A stretch of DNA of 64,000 bases from Pseudomonas sp. MTM4 (GCF_019355055.1 NZ_CP048411.1:744001-808000), one strand, 5' to 3'. Shown: positions 50,833 to 60,276, numbered from the stretch's first letter. Made by a program: numbers and translations. Notes: generated by a model not told the origin, from the sequence alone.

Positions 50833-52032
50833 ATGAAAGAAAACTGGTCGGCCTTCCCCTGGGTCTGCTTCGCCATGTGCGTGGGTGTGATGGGCACAGC
50901 GCTCATTTCGCCGCTTTATCCGCTGTACCAGCAGGCCTGGCAGTTGCGTACCAGTGACGTCTCGCTGATTTACGTGGTTTACATGGTGGGCGCGCTGTTC
51001 GGCCTGCTGTTCATGGGGCGCCTGTCGGACACACTGGGCTTTCGCAAGGTGATGCTGGCCGGCCTGCTGCTGGGTTGGGGCGGCACCCTGCTGACGATGC
51101 TCGCGTGGGACCTGTCGAGCCTGAACACGGGTCGCTTCGCGGTAGGCCTGTCGTCCAGTCTGATCGTCACCAGCGCCACGGTCGGACTGGTACAGATCTC
51201 GCGCGACGGGGCTTCGCAACGGATATCGATGATCACCAGCTTCCTGCTCGCCTTTGGCTTTGGTCTGGGTCCGATAACGGGCGGCATCACCGGTCAGTGG
51301 CTACCGAACCCGCTGATGGTGACCTACGTACCCTCACTATTGTTGGGTGTGCTGGCGGTGTATGCCTTGATGCGCGTGCAACTGAAACCGCATACAGATG
51401 AATTGGCGACCGCATCGCCGAGCTGGCGAACCTTCATGCCGCGCCTGGCGTGGACGGGCCGCAGCGATTCGCTGGCGTTCACGCTCACCTGTGCCTGCCC
51501 GTTCTTCGCCTTCGGTGTGTTCGGCATCTACGCGTCGATGGCCCCGCTATTTCTGGAGAAGATCCTGCCTTGGCATGGGCCGGTGGTGAGCGGTACATCC
51601 ATCGGCGTCATCCTGCTGGCTTCGGCCATGATGCAGCTGGCGTGCGCCAGGATGAGCTTGCGTTGGTGCGGATTTCTCGGCTTGCTGGCGGTCGTGCTCA
51701 GCAACGCCATGCTCGTGCTCAACTTCAAGCTCGGATCGCCCATCGTGTTCATCGTCGGCGTCTGCGCCGCGGCAGCAGGACATGGCATGTGCCTGCTGGC
51801 CGGCATCAGCATGGTCAACCGCATCGCCACACCAACCGAGCGCTCAGGGCTGATTTCGACCTACCTGGTTTGCGGCTACGTCGGCAGCATCGCGCCCTTG
51901 ATCGCCGCAGGCTGGATTGCCGACCACCACGGCCTGCCCGCAGCGATCACGCTGCTGGGGCTATGCGTGATCGTGATCGCCTCGCCGCTGGCAATCTGGT
52001 TTTTCCGGCATCCACGGATGCGGTCGGCCTGA
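50833..52032 (+). CDS. MFS transporter
   Basis: This major-facilitator protein of 399 residues has 12 predicted helices. The loop 2-3 signature is MGRLSDTLGFRKVM, and SRDGASQRISMITSFLLAFGFGLGPITGG has the helix 5 antiporter-like glycine motif. The substrate is unknown; drug or metabolite export is possible. It is divergent from pqqA and convergent with the pectate lyase gene. No link to PQQ can be shown. Confidence 0.88.
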   Translation: MKENWSAFPWVCFAMCVGVMGTALISPLYPLYQQAWQLRTSDVSLIYVVYMVGALFGLLFMGRLSDTLGFRKVMLAGLLLGWGGTLLTMLAWDLSSLNTGRFAVGLSSSLIVTSATVGLVQISRDGASQRISMITSFLLAFGFGLGPITGGITGQWLPNPLMVTYVPSLLLGVLAVYALMRVQLKPHTDELATASPSWRTFMPRLAWTGRSDSLAFTLTCACPFFAFGVFGIYASMAPLFLEKILPWHGPVVSGTSIGVILLASAMMQLACARMSLRWCGFLGLLAVVLSNAMLVLNFKLGSPIVFIVGVCAAAAGHGMCLLAGISMVNRIATPTERSGLISTYLVCGYVGSIAPLIAAGWIADHHGLPAAITLLGLCVIVIASPLAIWFFRHPRMRSA

Positions 52033-52067
52033 ACCGCCGCGCCTCAGACTGCCGGTCCGTCGTGCAA

Positions 52068-52092
52068 GAACGCCACCGCGGTAGTGGCGTTC
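52068..52092. terminator. Hairpin between the convergent MFS and pectate lyase genes
   Basis: A perfect 9-bp stem (GAACGCCAC / GTGGCGTTC) with a 7-nt loop stands between two convergent genes. No strong U-tract follows. It is a candidate bidirectional terminator. Confidence 0.55.
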
Positions 52093-52149
52093 CTGTCAGC
52101 TTGCCGCTCCGTTTGCCAAGCCATTCAGGCTGGAGCCCGGCGCTATGTA

Positions 52150-53511
52150 TTAACGGTGCCGCTTGCGCCCCCTATCCAGCGTCAAGACCGGCCCGACCTT
52201 CCTTTTGAGCAGACCCGGGATAGCCTGCGCCGGATGGACCCTGGTGCGTAGCGTCGGTCGCCAAGAGCTATCGCTCACTAGCTGCAGCTCGGCTGCGGCG
52301 TTGGCGTTATAAGCCGCGAGCAAATCGACCTTGCGACGGTTGATGACGTTACCAATGGTTGTGATCGCCTGCCCTTTCCAATGCTTGATGATTCGCGTCG
52401 AGTCCACCGAGGGGCCAAAGGTAAAGGCGTTGGCTTCAGCCCAGATGTGCGAGTCATAGCCAACGCCGAAGGCGTAACCGAAGGGGACACGTGCGTCGTC
52501 GTTGCGAATGAAATGGTTGTTGTAGACGTCCGCATGCCCCCAGCGGAGGCGCGGGGCGCGCTGGCCGATATTGATGAACTCGTTGTGGTGAATCGTCACC
52601 CGCAGCTTGCCCGGATCTCCCGCCGTCGGAGAATCGGTGGAACCGACTAGCATCAGCTTGTCCCGATCCGCGAAGCGGTTATAGGACACCGTGACAAGGT
52701 CCGACCCATAGGTGATATCGACCGAGCCATCATGCTGTTGAAAAGGTCTGCCGAAATACATCGGCGCTTGGTCGTCGAAGTTCGGGTCGTCCGTATAGTA
52801 GTTGTGATTGATCCAGATGTTGGACGCGCCGTTGATGATCTGAACCATGTCGTATTCGCTGTTCCAGTTTCCGTCCGAGCCATCGGTCGGGTCCCATTGC
52901 GGGAAGCAGTCGCTGACGGCTTTGTGGTTCAGGTTACGCACGATCACGTTGCGTTCGCCGTCTATCCGCAACGACAACCCTATCAAGCTCGCCTTGGGGT
53001 TCGCTCCGATGATCGTCGTGTTGCTCGGCACCTCGATCACCATGGTGTTTTTCTGATTCTCTGCGGACTGGCGACGCGCGTTCTCCGGACCACCGGAGGG
53101 CTCCGTATCCCATCCCCAGACCGCTGGATCGTATGCAGCCAGGTAGCTGTCCAGGGTATATCCGGTCCCCCGCGCATAGTCTTCGCACGTCAGCGGATTG
53201 CCTGAATCATCCGAGTTGCCAAGAAGCGCGCCGTGAACGCGAACGATCTTGGGTTCGTCCCCCGCTTCATCGAACGCCGACTTCAATTGAGCGCGCGTGG
53301 TGACATCGTAGACACGGCCGGGCACCGCGTAGGCACCACCGCTGGTCCCACCGCCCATCGAGGCAAATCCATCGCGCATCGGCAGCGTCTGCCGCTCCAG
53401 CGGAATTCTTCCTCCGGCAAGGCCGGCATTGACGACCACCGACGCACCGGCCGGTGCTGAGGAAAGACCGATGCCCAACGAGATCGTCATAACTGCTGCA
53501 ACATTTCTCAT
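52150..53511 (-). CDS. Secreted pectate lyase (polysaccharide lyase family 1)
   Basis: This protein of 453 residues cleaves polygalacturonate by beta-elimination. A signal peptide (residues 1-24, ending APAGAS) directs export. The right-handed beta-helix shows calcium-site and catalytic-region motifs: VWINHNYYTDDP-like NIWINHNYYTDD, then RVTIHHNEFINIGQRAPRLRWGHADVYNN with the catalytic Arg. AAGGAT precedes ATG 53511; the frame opens 11 codons earlier without support. Pectinases are unusual in non-phytopathogenic Stutzerimonas, so this may be a strain-specific gain. The basic C-terminus (KRKVGPVLTLDRGRKRHR) is odd. A 14-bp palindrome upstream is a likely operator. Confidence 0.9.
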   Translation of the reverse strand: MRNVAAVMTISLGIGLSSAPAGASVVVNAGLAGGRIPLERQTLPMRDGFASMGGGTSGGAYAVPGRVYDVTTRAQLKSAFDEAGDEPKIVRVHGALLGNSDDSGNPLTCEDYARGTGYTLDSYLAAYDPAVWGWDTEPSGGPENARRQSAENQKNTMVIEVPSNTTIIGANPKASLIGLSLRIDGERNVIVRNLNHKAVSDCFPQWDPTDGSDGNWNSEYDMVQIINGASNIWINHNYYTDDPNFDDQAPMYFGRPFQQHDGSVDITYGSDLVTVSYNRFADRDKLMLVGSTDSPTAGDPGKLRVTIHHNEFINIGQRAPRLRWGHADVYNNHFIRNDDARVPFGYAFGVGYDSHIWAEANAFTFGPSVDSTRIIKHWKGQAITTIGNVINRRKVDLLAAYNANAAAELQLVSDSSWRPTLRTRVHPAQAIPGLLKRKVGPVLTLDRGRKRHR

Positions 53512-53623
53512 TTTCTTATCCTTATTTTTGCTGTTGTCATACATCGCTATTGCTTTTCACCGAATTTTCATGTGAAAACGGCGTTTCGGAGTCTGGGCAA
53601 GCCCGATGCAGCGTCAATTAAAT

Positions 53624-53637
53624 GTATGACGTCATAC
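53624..53637. promoter_or_regulatory. 14-bp palindrome upstream of the pectate lyase gene
   Basis: GTATGACGTCATAC is a perfect dyad 113 nt before the pectate lyase start. The half-site GTCATAC recurs at 53536-53542 near the ribosome site. GntR/FadR-type regulators of sugar-acid genes use similar GT...AC palindromes. Confidence 0.5.
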
Positions 53638-53818
53638 CTATTGGCTTAGTATTTTCCGACGGAATGCTTCGCTGGCTGAACGAGGGCAGGTCACGTTTCG
53701 AGGTGAGCGAAATCCAAAGAATTGGGCCGGCTCCGCTGGGAGCCTTCTGCCCTGGCCGACTGGTGAGGCTGATCACCAGTTAGGAAAACAACTGTCATGC
53801 CTGCGCGGCTGACAAGCC

Positions 53819-54526
53819 ATGCGCTTTAATACTGAAAGCCGTCCGCTCACCCTTGATCGCAGCGGCGTTCTGAAATGGAGGTCTATCATCATCCGCATCC
53901 CACAGCTGGCAGTCGACGGCCTGCCCCGCTTCGAAGGACTCACGCTCGACCGCATCGTCACGCCTTCGACACCGGCGGAGTTCTCCCAAGCCGTCGATGA
54001 CCTCCTGAGCGTCGCGCAGATCGGCTTCGATACCGAATCCAAACCCACCTTCAAGATAGGCGAGGCTTCCACCGGACCTCACGTGATCCAGCTAGCCACG
54101 CCGCAAACCACCTACCTGTTTCAGGTCGGCGTGGACGGTTGCGTCGAGGCAGCTAAAGCCGTGCTGGAGTCGAACCAATTACTGAAGGTCGGCTTTGGCC
54201 TGAGCTCGGATCGAAGCCGATTGCGCAGTCGCCTGGGCATAGAGTTGCGGCATTACATCGACCTTGGCACGACGCTGCGCTATCAGGGCAAGAAAGGCCA
54301 GGTCGGATTGCGCGGCGCGGTCGCAGCGGTGCTGGGCGCTCGGGTGAGTAAATCTCGCAGCGTCTCTACGTCCAACTGGGCGAATCGAACATTGACCGAT
54401 GCACAACGGTATTACGCCGCAAACGACGCCTACGCCGCGCTACAGGTATACCTAGCCTTAGGCGATAGCGCCGGGCAGCTGCCGGCGGACCGTATCGTCA
54501 CCGGGTCGGCAAGCCAGTCTGCGTGA
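53819..54526 (+). CDS. DEDD-type 3'-5' exonuclease domain protein
   Basis: This protein of 235 residues has an RNase D/WRN-like exonuclease fold. The first acidic motif is IGFDTESKPT, the second region VGFGLSSDRSRL, and the third YYAANDAYAALQ with the Tyr and Asp of the DEDDy subtype. No HRDC domain follows, so it is not full RNase D. It probably degrades or trims nucleic acid, but the substrate is unknown. The ATG at 53819 has no good ribosome site, and a later non-ATG start is possible near 53880, where TGGAGGT occurs. Confidence 0.8.
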   Translation: MRFNTESRPLTLDRSGVLKWRSIIIRIPQLAVDGLPRFEGLTLDRIVTPSTPAEFSQAVDDLLSVAQIGFDTESKPTFKIGEASTGPHVIQLATPQTTYLFQVGVDGCVEAAKAVLESNQLLKVGFGLSSDRSRLRSRLGIELRHYIDLGTTLRYQGKKGQVGLRGAVAAVLGARVSKSRSVSTSNWANRTLTDAQRYYAANDAYAALQVYLALGDSAGQLPADRIVTGSASQSA

Positions 54527-54589
54527 GAACACCAAGCCCTCAGGACGTACAGATTTAGCTGTTCAAAAGTATGACGGAGACGAACGACA

Positions 54590-55012
54590 ATGGAGCTTCT
54601 GTTGAACATCGACGTCGCAGATCTGGACAAGGCGATCCCCTTCTACCGGGACGCCCTCGGCTTGCGCCATACGCGCTCCCTGTTCAACGGGGCGGCAGCG
54701 GAAATGCTGGGTGCTGGCTGCCGCATCTACTTGATCGAGCACGCCGGATCGGAACCGGCCACAGCAATCGGCGATGGCATTCGTACCTATGACCGCCACT
54801 GGACGCCCATTCATCCCGACTTCGTCGTTGACGATATCGAAGCATCCGCCACACGCGCGGTAGCGGCCGGTGCACGCCAGGAAACACCGATACGCGTGTT
54901 CGCTTGGGGCAAGCTGGTCACGCTGAGCGACCCATTCGGCAACGGCTTTTGCCTGATTCAGTTTCCGAATGAACCGTACGAAAACGAAAGGGACCCTAGC
55001 CTGGGCGGCTGA
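54590..55012 (+). CDS. VOC-family protein (glyoxalase/dioxygenase fold)
   Basis: This protein of 140 residues has the paired beta-alpha-beta-beta-beta modules of vicinal oxygen chelate proteins: LLNIDVADLDKAIPFYRDALGL in the first half, then DFVVDDIEASATRAVAAGA and LSDPFGNGFCLIQF in the second. It may bind a metal through the conserved Glu/His positions, but the usual first His is absent. The reaction is unknown. It lies 63 nt after the exonuclease gene on the same strand. Confidence 0.82.
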   Translation: MELLLNIDVADLDKAIPFYRDALGLRHTRSLFNGAAAEMLGAGCRIYLIEHAGSEPATAIGDGIRTYDRHWTPIHPDFVVDDIEASATRAVAAGARQETPIRVFAWGKLVTLSDPFGNGFCLIQFPNEPYENERDPSLGG

Positions 55013-55086
55013 TCGCGCGGGTCAGCGATGTTCGAGTCTCTCGGGAACAGACCGAGTGCATCCGGTGTTGAAAATGGCAGCGCTGC

Positions 55087-57612
55087 CTATCGGCCCCAAC
55101 CACTCGGCGCAGGCGCATTGGTTACGATCAGCCGGCCAGCGCCACCGCGCAGGTCATGCAAGGCCGCCATAAGATCCGCTGGCCGCAGCTCGCGCATCGC
55201 TCTGATCACTTGCCCGATCCGATCGCATTCATGCCCGGCCAGCACCGCCTGCCAGGCTCGTTCGGCATGGCCATTGAGATCGGCAGAAGCAGCGGCTTGC
55301 TGATCGGCTGTCGCATGGGCGATCCCTGTCAGATCTTCTGTCGAGCGCTCTGCCAGCTGCAGCGCGAAGGTATCCAGAAACGCCTCGATTTGGCGGAGGA
55401 TTTCAGTCGCCGAAGCGGTCGGCGACTGCACCGCGAAGAGCATGCCTGGCTGGTCGGCAAACTGGCAGAACCGGCTGAGCACCGCGTAACCCAGCTGTAG
55501 CTCACTGCGAATCCGACGAAAGAATTCGCCCTCCAGCAAACGCCCCAGCACACGCCACGCCGCCTCGCCTTCAAGGCCGCGATCAGCGAGGGAACAGAAC
55601 AGGATGAATGCCGTGTCGCTGGTGACCGCCCCGTCTCCAACCTGATGCCAGTGACTTTCCGTAGGCGGCGCCTCAAGCCAATCCTTGCCCAGCGCAGGCT
55701 GACCAGGCAGCGCGCCGACCGATGCCAGCAGCGCCGTAGAGGTCTGCGACGAGAAACCAACCGCCAGCCCATCCCAGCGCGCATCACTCCAGGCGGCGTG
55801 AAGCTGTTCGCGATTAACTGATCTGGCCGGCTCGGCTGACTGGTGCATTCCCGCAACCAGACGTGGCAGGCGGTTGAGTAACTGACGAAGCAGCATTTCA
55901 TCCTGCCCCAGCGAACGGTGCTGTTCTGCCAACCGCGCACACTGGGCAAGCGACGCCTCGGGAGGCTTGGCGAGCAAGTAGGCAATGTCGCCAAGAATGG
56001 GTGCCACGGCTTCAGCGAAACCACGCAGGCTCAGCGTCCAGCTATGCCCCATGTCCTCGAATCGCAGTTCCACGCCCGCCTGCCGTGCTGCCCAGACGCA
56101 TCTTTGCAACGCATGCGACAGCCCATGCCAGAGTGCAGACACCGGCAGTTCAGCGAAGCGCCAACGCAGCATCAATGCAGCCTTGTTGCTTTCCTCTGTC
56201 TGTTCCAGCCAGCGCAATGCGGCGACGGGGTTGGCAGCCTTGCCATCCGACACGGCGGTCTTCAACCAGGGATTGGCTTGTGGAATCTGCCAGTGCCAGT
56301 CGCGGCGCGGGGCGGTTAATGGCGGCTCGCTAGCCATGCGCAACGGAAATCCATCGCTAGTGACCGAGCCGCACGGAGCCGTATCGACGGTGAGAACCAC
56401 AGATCCAATGTCCGTCATTCGCTTTATCAGGGTGCGCAGCGCATCACCTATGCCGGCTTCATTGGAGTCGGCGGCCCAGGCCAGCGGCTCCACCCAATGG
56501 CGCAGTAGCTTCAAAGGCTCGGCGCCGTGCAGGCTGCGCTCGGCTATCAGTCGGTACTCATCCCAGCACGCTTGCCAACAGGAAGGTTCAACGAAGAAGC
56601 GCAGCCAATCCGTCAGCGCATCGACCACAGTGGCTCGCTGCGCCAGGCCCTTGCTCGTCAACGATGCCTCGATGGCCAACACGCCCTGCCCTGCGAACCA
56701 GTATGGCACCCGTAGCGACAGCGCCTGGCACAGACCCGCCGCCTGCAAGCGCTGCGGCAAACCATTCGGCGCTTCGGAGGCGATCCAGGTTGCGAGGTAA
56801 TCCAGCGCCGGCAAGGCGTGCTCATCCAAACCGTCGACAATGAAGGCGAGCAGCAAACGCGGCTGGGTTTGCTCCAGTTGCAGCCTCGACCATCCCTCAG
56901 TGCGAGCGTGCAACACGGGCGGGGATCGCCGCACGGCAGCACCTGCGATCAGCGATATGTCGGCCTGTTCCGCAAGGCGCTGCAATACAGCTTCACTCTG
57001 CGGCCCGGCCAGTAGCAGCTCCATCTGCCCTGTCCGATAGAAGCGCTGATGGTAGCCGTGCAGCGCCTGCTGGAAATCTGGTTCATCTACCGGCAAGGTT
57101 TCCCGGTTGCCGGCATGAAAGCCGCTGGCTGGGTGCGTGGAGTCGATTGCGCGGGCCAACGCCGCATCGGATAGCGTCTCCCGATCCTTAGCGCGGGCAA
57201 GGAACTCGGCGTGCAACACCTCGCGCTCACGCAATTGAGCGTCTGGATCGAGCAGCGGATACGCCAGCATATCCAGCAGACGGCGCAAGCCTTCCTCGAG
57301 CTGGCCAGCCGGAAGCTGGAAGAAAAAGTCAGTGTATCGCTCTCGCGTCGATGCGTTCAGTTGCCCGCCGCAGGCCTGGATGAAGGGCATCAGGCTCTGC
57401 GCCACCGGGTAATCCCGGCTGCCAAGAAACAGCAGGTGTTCGAGAAAATGGGCGAGCCCCGGATAGGTTCGGGGCGCGTCATGGGAACCGGCATGCACCC
57501 GTATCATGGCCGCGGCCTGCGCGCTGTGCGGCAGCCGCACCAGACGCACTCGCAACCCGTTGGTCAGAGTCAGTTGCAGCGGGCGTTGGGCTAGATCGGC
57601 AAACTGGTGCAT
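55087..57612 (-). CDS. pqqF: PQQ-linked M16 metallopeptidase PqqF
   Basis: PqqF is an M16 (pitrilysin) protease proposed, with PqqG, to cut out the crosslinked Glu-Tyr from PqqA. The inverted zinc motif HFLEH (residues 55-59) and the downstream Glu in REREVLHAEF are present in this 841-residue protein, followed by further pitrilysin-like halves. It is slightly longer than P. aeruginosa PqqF (about 760). It lies about 4.6 kb from pqqA, separated by four unrelated genes. The name is by family and position; another M16 role remains possible. Confidence 0.85.
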   Translation of the reverse strand: MHQFADLAQRPLQLTLTNGLRVRLVRLPHSAQAAAMIRVHAGSHDAPRTYPGLAHFLEHLLFLGSRDYPVAQSLMPFIQACGGQLNASTRERYTDFFFQLPAGQLEEGLRRLLDMLAYPLLDPDAQLREREVLHAEFLARAKDRETLSDAALARAIDSTHPASGFHAGNRETLPVDEPDFQQALHGYHQRFYRTGQMELLLAGPQSEAVLQRLAEQADISLIAGAAVRRSPPVLHARTEGWSRLQLEQTQPRLLLAFIVDGLDEHALPALDYLATWIASEAPNGLPQRLQAAGLCQALSLRVPYWFAGQGVLAIEASLTSKGLAQRATVVDALTDWLRFFVEPSCWQACWDEYRLIAERSLHGAEPLKLLRHWVEPLAWAADSNEAGIGDALRTLIKRMTDIGSVVLTVDTAPCGSVTSDGFPLRMASEPPLTAPRRDWHWQIPQANPWLKTAVSDGKAANPVAALRWLEQTEESNKAALMLRWRFAELPVSALWHGLSHALQRCVWAARQAGVELRFEDMGHSWTLSLRGFAEAVAPILGDIAYLLAKPPEASLAQCARLAEQHRSLGQDEMLLRQLLNRLPRLVAGMHQSAEPARSVNREQLHAAWSDARWDGLAVGFSSQTSTALLASVGALPGQPALGKDWLEAPPTESHWHQVGDGAVTSDTAFILFCSLADRGLEGEAAWRVLGRLLEGEFFRRIRSELQLGYAVLSRFCQFADQPGMLFAVQSPTASATEILRQIEAFLDTFALQLAERSTEDLTGIAHATADQQAAASADLNGHAERAWQAVLAGHECDRIGQVIRAMRELRPADLMAALHDLRGGAGRLIVTNAPAPSGWGR

Positions 57613-57710
57613 GACGGCATCGTGTTTCGGCTGAAGTCACTGAGCATCGCGCCAACTGGAGTTAGACACAATGATTCAGGAGCGGAACCGATGCTCCGCT
57701 CAGCAAAACG

Positions 57711-58655
57711 TCAGGTATCCAGACGTCCATCGAGAAACTGCCGCAGACGGCGCTGCATCAGTTCGCCCGAATTACCGAGGCGCGCAATCGGTGAGCCTCG
57801 CAAGCTCTGCTCTGAAAACTCGGCCGCCTCGCCTGCTAACGCCAATGGGCAATCGAGCCCCAACGCGAGTTTGGCCAGTTGACGCAGCAACACCGCGTTC
57901 GGCGGTACGTTGGAATACAGCACCAACGCTCTCGGGCGAGTTTTCTCGCAAACCAGTGGCAACTCGTTCAGTGGCTGACCGACTGCCAGCACATTGACCG
58001 CAACCGTATCGCTGGACAGCAACAGGCCAGTGACCAGCAGTTCCAGCTCACGACATTGCCCCGGGACCGCAGCCAGCAGTACCCGACTCTTCGCCTGATC
58101 GCGATCAAGCTGCAAGCTTTGCAGCACGCGGGCACGGAGAAAGGCATCGAGGAACAGCCATTCGCTGGTCTGGCCATATTCGCCCTGACGCAGCGACAAC
58201 CGCTGCCACAACGGCAGCATCACATCCTGAAGGACTATCAGCAGCGAATAAGTAGAAATGAGCTGCCCGTAGATCTGTTCAAGCCAGGAGTGATCGAAGC
58301 TGCCCACGGCACGCTGCACCTGCGCCGTCCAATCGCCCCACTCGGCTGCGTCCGCATGCCACCGCCCCTCAGACTTTGCAGCGTCGCGAGACAGGATACT
58401 GCCCACTTTGCTTACCGCGACGCCGCGGTCAATCCAGGCCAGGATGCTGCGAATCGCTTCGATATCGGCCATGGAATAGAGGCGATGGCCGCTTTCGGTG
58501 CGAGTGGGCTGAATGAGGCCGTAGCGGCGCTCCCATGCTCGCAGCGTGACCGCGTTGACGCCTGTCAGGCGCGAGACTTCCCCAATGGGGAACAGTTCGT
58601 CCCGCTTGAGCGGATCCAAAGCAGGCATCGTGCAAGCACGGTCAAGTTGAGTCAT
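57711..58655 (-). CDS. MerR-family regulator, class II LitR/CarH-like
   Basis: The N-terminal MerR winged helix (about residues 15-80: FPIGEVSRLTGVNAVTLRAWERRYGLI) is joined to a helical plus Rossmann-like domain resembling the cobalamin-binding half of CarH/LitR. The key B12 residues are lost: the W-x9-EH motif reads W-x9-YG (WQRLSLRQGEYG), and the Asp-x-His-x2-Gly part reads GQCRELELL. That fits class II LitR, which in P. putida works with a LOV photoreceptor rather than B12. The start is uncertain: ATGs lie at 58688, 58655 and 58628, and the last gives a product beginning just before the HTH. The LOV gene diverges from it. Confidence 0.85.
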   Translation of the reverse strand: MTQLDRACTMPALDPLKRDELFPIGEVSRLTGVNAVTLRAWERRYGLIQPTRTESGHRLYSMADIEAIRSILAWIDRGVAVSKVGSILSRDAAKSEGRWHADAAEWGDWTAQVQRAVGSFDHSWLEQIYGQLISTYSLLIVLQDVMLPLWQRLSLRQGEYGQTSEWLFLDAFLRARVLQSLQLDRDQAKSRVLLAAVPGQCRELELLVTGLLLSSDTVAVNVLAVGQPLNELPLVCEKTRPRALVLYSNVPPNAVLLRQLAKLALGLDCPLALAGEAAEFSEQSLRGSPIARLGNSGELMQRRLRQFLDGRLDT

Positions 58656-58794
58656 GACGCGGCAGCTCATGTAGAAGGATTGGCGCATTGTAGCTCAGGG
58701 TTGCGCATGGACCGCACGAACCGGTACCAAGGGCGTTATGCCGCGCATGCCGAACCTGCCCTAGAATGTCGCAACACAGACAAGAGCCACCCAG

Positions 58795-59241
58795 ATGATC
58801 AATGCCAAACTGCTGCAACTGGTAATCGAAGCCTCCAACGACGGGATCGTGGTCGCCGAGCAGGAAGGCGACGACAACATTCTCATCTACGCTAACCCCG
58901 CCTTTCAGCGGCTGACCGGCTACGATGTGGACGATACTCTCTATCAGGATTGTCGTTTTCTACAGGCCGGCCACCGCGACCAGCCCGGGATCGCGGCGAT
59001 TCGCAAAGCGATCAGAAGCCACCAGCCGTGTCGCCAGACGCTTCGCAATTACCGCAAGGATGGCAGCGCGTTCTGGAACGAGCTTTCGATTACTCCAGTG
59101 TTCAACGAAGCTGACCAACTGACCTATTTCATCGGTATCCAGAAGGATGTCAGCCGTGAGGTCGAGGCCAGGCAGCGCGTAGTCGAACTGGAAGCCGAAG
59201 TGCGGCGACTCAAGGAACAGCTCGCCACACTGAAGCAATGA
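58795..59241 (+). CDS. Short LOV blue-light receptor
   Basis: This 148-residue protein is a single LOV domain with flanking helices and no output domain. The flavin-adduct Cys53 lies in YQDCRFLQAGHRDQ, and NYRKDGSAFWNELSITPV and FIGIQKDVSREVEARQ complete the fold. It closely resembles P. putida PpSB1-LOV by memory, including the Asp in place of the usual Asn before Cys. The C-terminal coiled coil (about 120-148) should dimerise. Its divergent placement from the LitR-like gene suggests light input to that regulator. Confidence 0.93.
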   Translation: MINAKLLQLVIEASNDGIVVAEQEGDDNILIYANPAFQRLTGYDVDDTLYQDCRFLQAGHRDQPGIAAIRKAIRSHQPCRQTLRNYRKDGSAFWNELSITPVFNEADQLTYFIGIQKDVSREVEARQRVVELEAEVRRLKEQLATLKQ

Positions 59242-59250
59242 CTGCGGTTT

Positions 59251-60276
59251 TCACAGTGCCTGCGGGGCGCGCCGGCACAGGGCGATCAGTGCCTGCACCC
59301 AGCTTTCATGAGTATTGAGGCAGGGAATCAGGTGCAGCTCTTCCCCACCCGCAGCGATGAACTGCTCGCGGCCACGATCGCCGATCTCTTCCAGTGTCTC
59401 GATGCAATCCGCAACGAATGCCGGGCACATCACCAGCAGCTTCTTGACGCCTTTGGCCGCTAATTCTTCCAGCTGCGCTTCGGTATAAGGCTCGATCCAT
59501 TTGGCACGACCGAGCCGCGACTGGAACGACACCGACCACTGCTCCGCACGCAATCCGGCGCGCTCGGCAAACGCAGCGCCGCTTTGCATGCACTGAGCAC
59601 GATAGCAACCTGCGAGTACGGCGCCCTCGGCCCGCTGGCAGCAATCGGCGCCTTTTAGGCAGTGCGAACCGGTTGGATCGGTCTTGTGCAGATGACGCTC
59701 GGGCAGGCCGTGAAAGCTCAGCAGCAGATGATCGTATTCTTGCGCCAGGTATGGCTTCACGCTGTCGACCAGTGCATCGAGGTATTCGGGCTGGTCGTAG
59801 AAGGGCTGCAGGATCGACAGCCTGATATCCAGGCGATTGTCTCGAATGACCCGGCGTGCTTCCTCGATGGCGGTCGTCGTGGTGCTATCGGCGAATTGCG
59901 GATACAGCGGCGCAAAAGTCACCTGCTTGATGCCCCGCTTCGCCAGCCCGACCAAAGCGCGCTTGATCGAGGGCTCGCCATAGCGCATCGCCAACTCCAC
60001 CGGACCCTCTGTCCAGTGAGGGCGCACCGCATCGGCCAGCCGTTGGCTGAGCACCACCAGCGGTGATCCTTCCGGCCACCAGATTGATGCGTAGGCATGA
60101 GCGGACTGCGCGGGGCGTTTAAGCAGAATCAGCGACACCAGCAAGCGGCGAACCGGCCATGGCAGATCGACGACGTAAGGGTCCATCAGGAACTGGTCGA
60201 GATAGCGACGCACGTCCGCCACATCGGTGGAAGCCGGTGACCCCAGGTTTACCAATAACAACGCCTGCTCAGACAT
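59251..60276 (-). CDS. hemH: Ferrochelatase
   Basis: This enzyme inserts Fe2+ into protoporphyrin IX, the last step of haem synthesis. The 341-residue product has [10 protein letters not shown] at the N-terminus, the metal-site His in [11 protein letters not shown], and the C-terminal [17 protein letters not shown] with the conserved Glu. The start is ATG 60276, with AGGA six nt upstream; an ATG two codons earlier overlaps that site. The gene lies among light-response genes, which may be meaningful because porphyrins are photosensitisers. Confidence 0.96.
   Translation of the reverse strand: MSEQALLLVNLGSPASTDVADVRRYLDQFLMDPYVVDLPWPVRRLLVSLILLKRPAQSAHAYASIWWPEGSPLVVLSQRLADAVRPHWTEGPVELAMRYGEPSIKRALVGLAKRGIKQVTFAPLYPQFADSTTTTAIEEARRVIRDNRLDIRLSILQPFYDQPEYLDALVDSVKPYLAQEYDHLLLSFHGLPERHLHKTDPTGSHCLKGADCCQRAEGAVLAGCYRAQCMQSGAAFAERAGLRAEQWSVSFQSRLGRAKWIEPYTEAQLEELAAKGVKKLLVMCPAFVADCIETLEEIGDRGREQFIAAGGEELHLIPCLNTHESWVQALIALCRRAPQAL

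Noticed and set aside
54590..55012. VOC protein as a fosfomycin or bleomycin resistance protein.
   Set aside because: The fold is right, but the specific metal and substrate residues of those families were not recognised.
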